This document shows positions 55,643-64,000 of a stretch of DNA of 64,000 nucleotides, piece after piece. The position numbers and the translations under genes were made by a program. This DNA is from Cherax quadricarinatus (Eukaryota > Arthropoda > Malacostraca > Decapoda > Parastacidae). Location of the stretch: NCBI RefSeq assembly GCF_038502225.1, contig NC_091312.1:29739910-29803909 (forward strand), in the 5' to 3' direction. The number at the start of each line of letters is the position of its first letter. Positions within the stretch are counted from its first letter, which is position 1. The notes beneath the pieces were generated by a model. The model was not told the origin of the DNA, did not search any database, and saw only the letters and a program-made list of their open reading frames with translations.

Positions 55643-57417
55643 TTTGATCCTGGATTAGCAGCTGTGTTTCCCGTGATCCTTCCTGGATTAGCAGCTGTGT
55701 TTCCTGTAATCCTTCCTGGATTAGCAGCTGTGTTTCCTGTGATCCTCGATTAACAGCTGTGTTTCCCGTGATCCTTCCTGGATTAGCAGCTGTGTTTCCC
55801 GTGATCCTTCCTGGATTAGCAGCTGTGTTTCCCGTGATCCTTCCTGGATTAGCAGCTGTGCTTCCTGTGATCCTCCATTAACAGCTGTGTTTCCTTTGAT
55901 CCTTCCTGGATTAGCAGCTGCGTTTCCTGTGATCCGGGATTAGCAGCCATGTTTCCCGTGATCCTTCCTGGATTAGCAGCTGTGTTTCCTGTGATCCTGG
56001 ATTAGTAGCCATGTTTCCTGTGATCCAGGATTAGCAGCTGTGTTTCCTGTGATCATTCCTGGATTAGCAGCTGAGTTTCCTGTGATCCTGGATTAGCAGC
56101 TGTGTTTCCTGCGATCCTGGATTAGCAGCTGTGTTTCCTGTGATCCTTCCTGGATTAGCAGCTGTATTTCCTGTGATCCTTCCTGGATTAACAGCTGTGT
56201 TTCCTGTGATCCTTCCTGGATTAGCAGCTGTGTTTCCTGTGATCCTTCCTGGATTAGCAGCTGTATTTTCTGTGATCCTTCCTGGATTAGCAGCCGTGTT
56301 TCCTGTGATCCTTCTGGATTAGCAGCTGTGTTTCCTGTGATCATTCCTGGATTAGCAACTGCGTTTCATTTGATCCAGGTTTAGCAGCTGTGTTTCCTGT
56401 GATCCTAGATTAGCAGCTGTGTTTCATTTGAGCCTGGATTAGCAGCTGTATTTCTTATTATCCTTCCTGGATTAGCAGCTGTCTTTCCTGTGATCCTGGA
56501 TTATCAACTGTGTTTCCCGTGATCTTTCCTGGATTAGCAGCTGTATTTCCTCTGATCCTTCCTGGATTAGCAGGTATGACTAATTTTACACAGGATTAGC
56601 AGCTGTGATTCCTGTGATCCTAGATAAGCAGCTGTGTTTCATTTGATCCTGAATTAGCAACTGTGTTTCCTGTGATCCTTCCTGGATTAGCAGCTGTGTT
56701 TCCTATGATCCTATAGTAACAGCTGTGTTTCCTCTGATCCTGGATAAGCAGCTGTGTTTCCTGTGATCCTATATTATCAGCAGTGTTTCCTGTGATCCTG
56801 GGTTAACAGCTGTGCTTCCTATGATCCTTCCTGGATAAGCAGCTATGTTTCCTATGATCCTGGATTAGTAGCTGTGTTTCCTGTGATCCTGGATTAGCAG
56901 CTATGTTTCCTGTGATCCTAGATTAGCAGCTGTGTTTCATGTGATCCTTTATTAACAGCTGTGTTTTCTGTGATCCTGGATTAACAGCTGTGTTTCCTTT
57001 GATCCTGGATTAGCAGCTGTGTGTCCTGTGATCCTGGATTAGCAGCTGTGTTTCCTGTGATCCTATGTTAACAGCTGTGTTTTCTGTGATCATAGATTAG
57101 CAGCTGTGTTTCCTGTCATCCTGGACTAGCAGCTGTTTTTCCTGTGATCCTGGATCAGCAGCTGTGTTTCTTGTGATCCTATATTATCAGCAGTGTTTCC
57201 TGTGATCCTGGGTTAACAGCTGTGCTTCCTATGATCCTTCCTGGATTAGCAGCTATGTTTCCTATGATCCTGGATTAGCAGCTGTGTTTCCTATGATCCT
57301 AGATCAGCAGCTGTGTTTCCTGTGATCCTGGATCAGCAGCTGTGTTTCCTGTGATCCTGGATCAGCAGCTGTGTTTCCTGTGATCCTGGAACAGCAGCTG
57401 TGTTTCCTGTGATCCTA
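55643..57417. repeat. 29/33-bp minisatellite
   Basis: Units of GGATTAGCAGCTGTGTTTC plus CTGTGATCCT (29 bp), often with an extra TCCT (33 bp), about 58 copies, moderately diverged. The left third is dominated by 33-bp forms, the right by 29-bp forms. Duplicated sub-blocks (about 56760-56860 and 57178-57270) share rare variants (ATATTATCAGCAGTG, GGGTTAACAGC). Confidence 0.94.
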
Positions 57418-57806
57418 TTTCCTACGTTCACCTAATTAAACATAATTTACCTAATCGAATTCCACATTAAAAAAAATCGTAACTTTTTCTTTTCGTTTAT
57501 CAAATAATTATCCTTTTCCCTGAAGCGCTAAGCCCGAATGGGTCATTCGGTACTGGAAGTGGCGGAATTCTAATCCCCAGTCCGTAAAACCCGGCTTGGC
57601 TACTGACCAATCAGGCTGTTAGTAAAAGCAAATATCAGACAAATGATCTCACAACTTCATGTATGAAGCATGTAATTTTAATTTCTGCAAGACCCTTCAC
57701 CATCTGTTCCCCGGTCCATGCCAGCTGTTGACCATCTGTAGCATCCCGCCAGTTGTTGACCCTTTATAACGTACAAAAGTTCACGTATTTGGGAGTGTGA
57801 GGACAT
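57418..57806. other. Unclassified AT-rich DNA
   Basis: No ORF or known repeat. A GC-richer stretch at 57525-57620 looks like old dispersed repeat text, but I cannot name it. Confidence 0.4.
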
Positions 57807-57882
57807 AATAGTCACGTTTAACTGCCCATAATGTAGTTAAGTGAGGGAATATAATTACTGGAGTCATGTGGGTGAGGTGCGT
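57807..57882 (+). repeat. Inverted repeat, right copy (76 bp)
   Basis: Partner of 55354-55429, 88% identical in inverse orientation. The pair encloses the whole 29/33-bp array. Confidence 0.85.
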
Positions 57883-57901
57883 GAGCCTAGCAGTTATCTC
57901 T

Positions 57902-58110
57902 GTACACGGTACACGGTGCACGGTACACGGTACACGGTACAGCTTTTAGGGGTTGCGTTGTACCTTTTGGAGAATCACTGTAGAGCTTCTGGGGTTAGCG
58001 TAAAGTATTTGATTTTACGGTAGATCTCTTGGGGTCATGGTAGAGCTCCTGGGGTCCCGGTAGAGTTGCTGGGGCCACGGTTGAGGTCCTGAGGCTATGA
58101 TAAACCTCTT
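57902..58110. repeat. Short tandem GTACACG and degenerate 20-bp repeat
   Basis: Five 7-bp units (57902-57941), one with a T-to-G change. About six diverged 20-21-bp units of GGTAGAGCTCCTGGGGTC type follow to 58110. Confidence 0.75.
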
Positions 58111-58129
58111 GGGGGGTCTTGATATAGAG

Positions 58130-58174
58130 CTTCCCTAGTTTAGGGAAGTCAAGAATTTGCCTAAATTTCTTGAC
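58130..58174. repeat. Two adjacent hairpins
   Basis: CTTCCCTA-GTT-TAGGGAAG (58130-58148, perfect 8-bp arms), then GTCAAGAATTT-GCCT-AAATTTCTTGAC (58148-58174, 11 to 12 bp with one bulge). 58175-58696 has no recognised feature. Confidence 0.75.
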
Positions 58175-58694
58175 CTGAAAAGTTTAGTAAGACAATGAGA
58201 AATCCTGTTTTGTTAGTCCCTTGAAAGTTTTCCATGGAATTTTTGAAGTCGAACTGCTAATTACATTTTCCCCCCTTGATGCTAAATGGTACAGACATTT
58301 GAATGGTCCAAAAATAGACAATTAAATAATTTTCTGTATGAATTAGCTGTTTCAACAAGAAAGTTTGTGTTATTATATTACAGAAATTTCCTTAAAATTT
58401 ACATTCTCTTCAGAAATAATATATTTCAAAATCTAGAAATAAAAAAATGATCATAAAATAATGATAGTTGTGTCTGTAAAGTCCCATATAAAAAGTGTCA
58501 CAGTTTTATGTAAGGCGGGCTAGAAAAATGCTGAAATTACGATGACAATATATATGAAGCATGAGAACATCCCAGCAGTCAAATTCTCTGCTTAATCAAG
58601 CACAAGAATTTTTCGTCATATTGTGTGGGTAAAATCTGAGAAGATTCTTATATGCAAATCAGTTCTGTGTTTAAGAAGAATGTAATAGTCAAGT

Positions 58695-58696
<2 letters not shown>

Positions 58697-58792
<96 letters not shown>
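58697..58792. repeat. (TA)n microsatellite, 96 bp
   Basis: Perfect TA dinucleotides. 58793-58950 is AT-rich and unclassified. Confidence 0.97.
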
Positions 58793-58793
<1 letters not shown>

Positions 58794-58950
58794 CTTTTTT
58801 TACAGTCTGAGCATAAATCCAGAACTTTATAAACTATGTGCGTTTATAATTAATAAAATGTATGAGAATTTTAAGTTATGTTGACAAACTAAATCATTCT
58901 ACACGACATGCTACTCTTAACCTGACATAATCTATGGGTCAGTATAAATA

Positions 58951-59072
58951 TCCCAGATCTGGCTGAGTGGCGAAAGTACTGTGTACGTTGATATAGAGTG
59001 TGCAGGTTCGAGTCCTGTTGTAAAATGAAAGATAATGTTTGTTAAAGATTCGCCCGTTTGTGAATTGTTAGG
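58951..59072 (+). mobile_element. tRNA-derived SINE (Leu/Ser-like head)
   Basis: A pol III A box TGGCTGAGTGG (58960-58970) and a perfect B box GGTTCGAGTCC (59005-59015) lie 45 bp apart, as in a tRNA. The flanking text cannot form a proper acceptor or anticodon arm, so this is a tRNA-derived SINE head and not a tRNA gene. A short body follows, ending GAATTGTTAGGC before a (TA)n tail. Both ends are approximate. Confidence 0.65.
58960..59015 (+). promoter_or_regulatory. Split pol III promoter (A and B boxes)
   Basis: A box matches TRGYNNARNGG and B box matches GGTTCGANTCC exactly. Confidence 0.7.
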
Positions 59073-59109
59073 CATATATATATATATATATAAAGTTTTT
59101 CTTTTTCGG

Positions 59110-59163
<54 letters not shown>

Positions 59164-59176
59164 AATATATATATAT
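59073..59176. repeat. (TA)n tracts around a 20-bp insert
   Basis: TA dinucleotides (59073-59092 and 59113-59176) interrupted by AAGTTTTTCTTTTTCGGGCC. Confidence 0.95.
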
Positions 59177-62140
<2,964 letters not shown>

Positions 62141-62287
62141 ATGGAACCAGCAGAGGTCAGTCAGAGCAGAACAGAACAGCAAGGGCAAGCACAAACACAA
62201 CTATTCTCAGAACCATACAACCTATCACACCATCCCAACACACACTACAATCCAAACTCACAGCCTCCACCCAACACCGAGCTATAG
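62141..62287 (+). pseudogene. LINE ORF1 C-terminal remnant (48 codons)
   Basis: An open frame rich in Gln, Pro, Asn and His, ending TAG at 62285-62287, 11 bp before the ORF2 ATG. Its upstream part is missing because the element joins the minus-strand RLE element at about 62140. Most likely the tail of ORF1 in a 5'-truncated LINE. The ATG at 62141 may be internal. Confidence 0.5.
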
Positions 62288-62298
62288 AATCCCACAGT

Positions 62299-64000
62299 AT
62301 GCCACCAGGTCTCCCACCCTCACAGGCCCCCCAAACCACAGTGTTGGAAAGGAAACTGAAGGTATGGTACACAAACGCTGATGGAATAACAAATAAGAGG
62401 GAGGAGTGGCATGAAAGAGTCAAAGAAGCATCACCGGACATCATAGCTCTCACAGAAACCAAGCTTACAGGTATGATAACAGATGCCATCTTTCCAACGG
62501 GATACCAAATCCTGAGGAAAGACAGAGGGAACAGGGGGGGTGGAGAAGTGGAGTTGCTGATCAAAAATCGCTGGAATTTTGATGAGCTGGAGAGAGGAGA
62601 CAGCGGAGAAGAAAGTGATTACATAGCGCGAACACTTCACTCTGGAGGTCCCAAGGTGGTAATAGCAGTGATGTATAACCCACCACAGAACAGCAGGAGG
62701 CCAAGGCAAGAGTACGAAGAGAGCAATAGAGCGATGGTTGACACACTGGCTAGAGTGGCCAGAAGAGCTCATGCATGCAGGGCAAAGCTCCTGATCATGG
62801 GTGACTTTAACCACAAGGAGATCGATTGGGAGAACTTGGACCCACATGGGGGCCAAGATACATGGAGGGCTAAGATGATGGAGGTGGTACTGGAAAACTT
62901 CATGTGCCAACACGTAAGGGACACTACAAGAGAGAGAGGAGAGGATGAACCAGCAAGGCTGGACTTAGTATTCACCTTGAGTAGTGCAGATATCGAGGAC
63001 ATCACATATGAAAGACCCCTTGGGGCCAGTGACCATGTGGTTTTAAGCTTCGAATACACAGTAGAGCTACAAGTGGAGGGAGAAGCAGGAAGGCCAGGAC
63101 GAATGAAGCCAAACTACAAGAAAGGGGACTACACAGGAATGAGGAACTACCTGAACGGGGTTCAGTGGGACAGAGAACTGGCAGGGAAGCCAGTTAATGA
63201 GATGATGGAATATGTAGCAACAAAATGCAAGGAGGCTGAGGAGAGGTTTGTACCCAAGGGTAACAGGAATAATGAAAAAGCCAGGATGAGCCCATGGTTT
63301 ACCCAAAGGTGCAGGGAGGCAAAAACCAAGTGTGCTAGGGAATGGAAGAAATATAGAAGGCAAAGGACCCAGGAGAATAAGGAGAACAGTCGTAGAGCCA
63401 GAAACGAATATGCACAGATAAGAAGGGAGGCCCAAAGACAATATGAAAATGACATAGCAGCGAAAGCCAAATCTGACCCGAAACTGTTGTACAGCCACAT
63501 CAGGAGGAAAACAACAGTCAAGGACCAGGTAATCAGGCTAAGGAAGGAAGGAGGAGAGACAACAAGAAATGACCGTGAAGTATGTGAAGAACTCAACAAG
63601 AGATTCAAAGAAGTGTTCACAGAGGAGACAGAAGGGACTCCAGAAAGACGGAGAGGTGGGGCACACCACCAAGTGCTGGACACAGTGCACACAACCGAGG
63701 AAGAAGTGAAGAGGCTTCTGAGTGAGCTAGATACCTCAAAGGCAATGGGGCCAGATAACATCTCCCCATGGGTATTGAGAGAGGGAGCAGAGGCGCTATG
63801 TGTACCCCTAACAACAATATTCAATACATCTATCGAAACAGGGAGATTGCCTGAGGCATGGAAGACAGCAAATGTAGTCCCAATCTTTAAAAAAGGAGAC
63901 AGACATGAAGCATTAAACTACAGACCAGTGTCACTGACATGTATAGTATGCAAAATCATGGAGAAGATTATCAGGAGAAGAGTGGTGGAACACCTAGAAA
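62299..64000 (+). CDS. LINE ORF2, CR1/L2 type: endonuclease and RT start (runs off window)
   Basis: Open for 567 codons from ATG at 62299 to the window edge with no stop. Endonuclease: WYTNADG (N26), ALTETKL (E53), IMGDFNHKEIDW (D169, N171), LDLVF, and GASDHVVL (D245, H246), so all catalytic positions are present. A basic linker (about 310-420; REWKKYRRQRT) follows, then the RT fingers: SKAMGPDNISPWVLRE (about 480) and LPEAWKTANVVPIFKKGDR (about 520), NYRPVSLT (about 540). This arrangement without an N-terminal gag domain fits CR1/L2 LINEs. The start was chosen because it is the first ATG in the frame after the ORF1 stop. Whether the rest of RT is intact is unknown. Confidence 0.92.
   Translation, partial: MPPGLPPSQAPQTTVLERKLKVWYTNADGITNKREEWHERVKEASPDIIALTETKLTGMITDAIFPTGYQILRKDRGNRGGGEVELLIKNRWNFDELERGDSGEESDYIARTLHSGGPKVVIAVMYNPPQNSRRPRQEYEESNRAMVDTLARVARRAHACRAKLLIMGDFNHKEIDWENLDPHGGQDTWRAKMMEVVLENFMCQHVRDTTRERGEDEPARLDLVFTLSSADIEDITYERPLGASDHVVLSFEYTVELQVEGEAGRPGRMKPNYKKGDYTGMRNYLNGVQWDRELAGKPVNEMMEYVATKCKEAEERFVPKGNRNNEKARMSPWFTQRCREAKTKCAREWKKYRRQRTQENKENSRRARNEYAQIRREAQRQYENDIAAKAKSDPKLLYSHIRRKTTVKDQVIRLRKEGGETTRNDREVCEELNKRFKEVFTEETEGTPERRRGGAHHQVLDTVHTTEEEVKRLLSELDTSKAMGPDNISPWVLREGAEALCVPLTTIFNTSIETGRLPEAWKTANVVPIFKKGDRHEALNYRPVSLTCIVCKIMEKIIRRRVVEHLE

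Noticed and set aside
58960..59015. Possible tRNA-Leu or tRNA-Ser gene
   Set aside because: A and B boxes are good, but no acceptor stem or anticodon arm can be drawn; a SINE head explains it better.

Overview
The window looks like repeat-rich, gene-poor nuclear DNA from an invertebrate, most likely a decapod or other malacostracan crustacean. The reasons are the many long (GA)n and (TA)n tracts, the stacked minisatellites, CR1/L2- and I-type LINEs, a tRNA-derived SINE and a hammerhead-bearing Penelope/retrozyme-like unit. The taxon is an inference from this style of sequence. I found no host protein-coding gene, rRNA or functional tRNA gene. Every coding region I can support belongs to a retroelement.

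Layout. 1-20365 is one huge array of a 14-bp, purine-rich minisatellite. It changes subfamily near 9.2-9.4 kb and is interrupted by a 2.6-kb LTR-flanked non-autonomous element (5104-7740) and by a 363-bp unit carrying a hammerhead ribozyme fold (18145-18507). A 13-bp array follows (20366-21750). Then comes an apparently intact I-clade LINE on the minus strand (21921 to about 27650) with ORF1 (zinc knuckles) and ORF2 (endonuclease, RT, RNase H). 27650-30800 is low-copy-looking DNA containing a degenerate repeat with a recurring hairpin. 31011-32888 is a 31-bp array. 32891-44600 is a decayed minus-strand CR1/L2-type LINE. Its ORF1 contains an in-frame 36-bp coding minisatellite, and that minisatellite was split by a Ty3/gypsy element (38075-43822) that keeps both LTRs, a primer site and an integrase but no recognisable gag or RT.

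From 45.2 to 57.4 kb there are four more minisatellites (20, 16, 22 and 29/33 bp), GTT-rich DNA and tails of retroelements. The 29/33-bp array is flanked by 76-bp inverted repeats. 58.7-59.8 kb is (TA)n DNA hosting a tRNA-derived SINE and a 383-bp MITE. 59757-62140 is a broken minus-strand retroelement with RT and a C-terminal restriction-like endonuclease motif. It abuts head-to-head a plus-strand CR1/L2-type LINE whose ORF2 (62299 onward) is open to the end of the window.

Tandem repeats make up roughly half of the window. The strongest candidate for a functional element outside the LINE proteins is the hammerhead fold at 18399-18451, which sits between a TATA box and an AATAAA signal. Fragments of the same family seem to recur near 53.7 and 55.0-55.3 kb.
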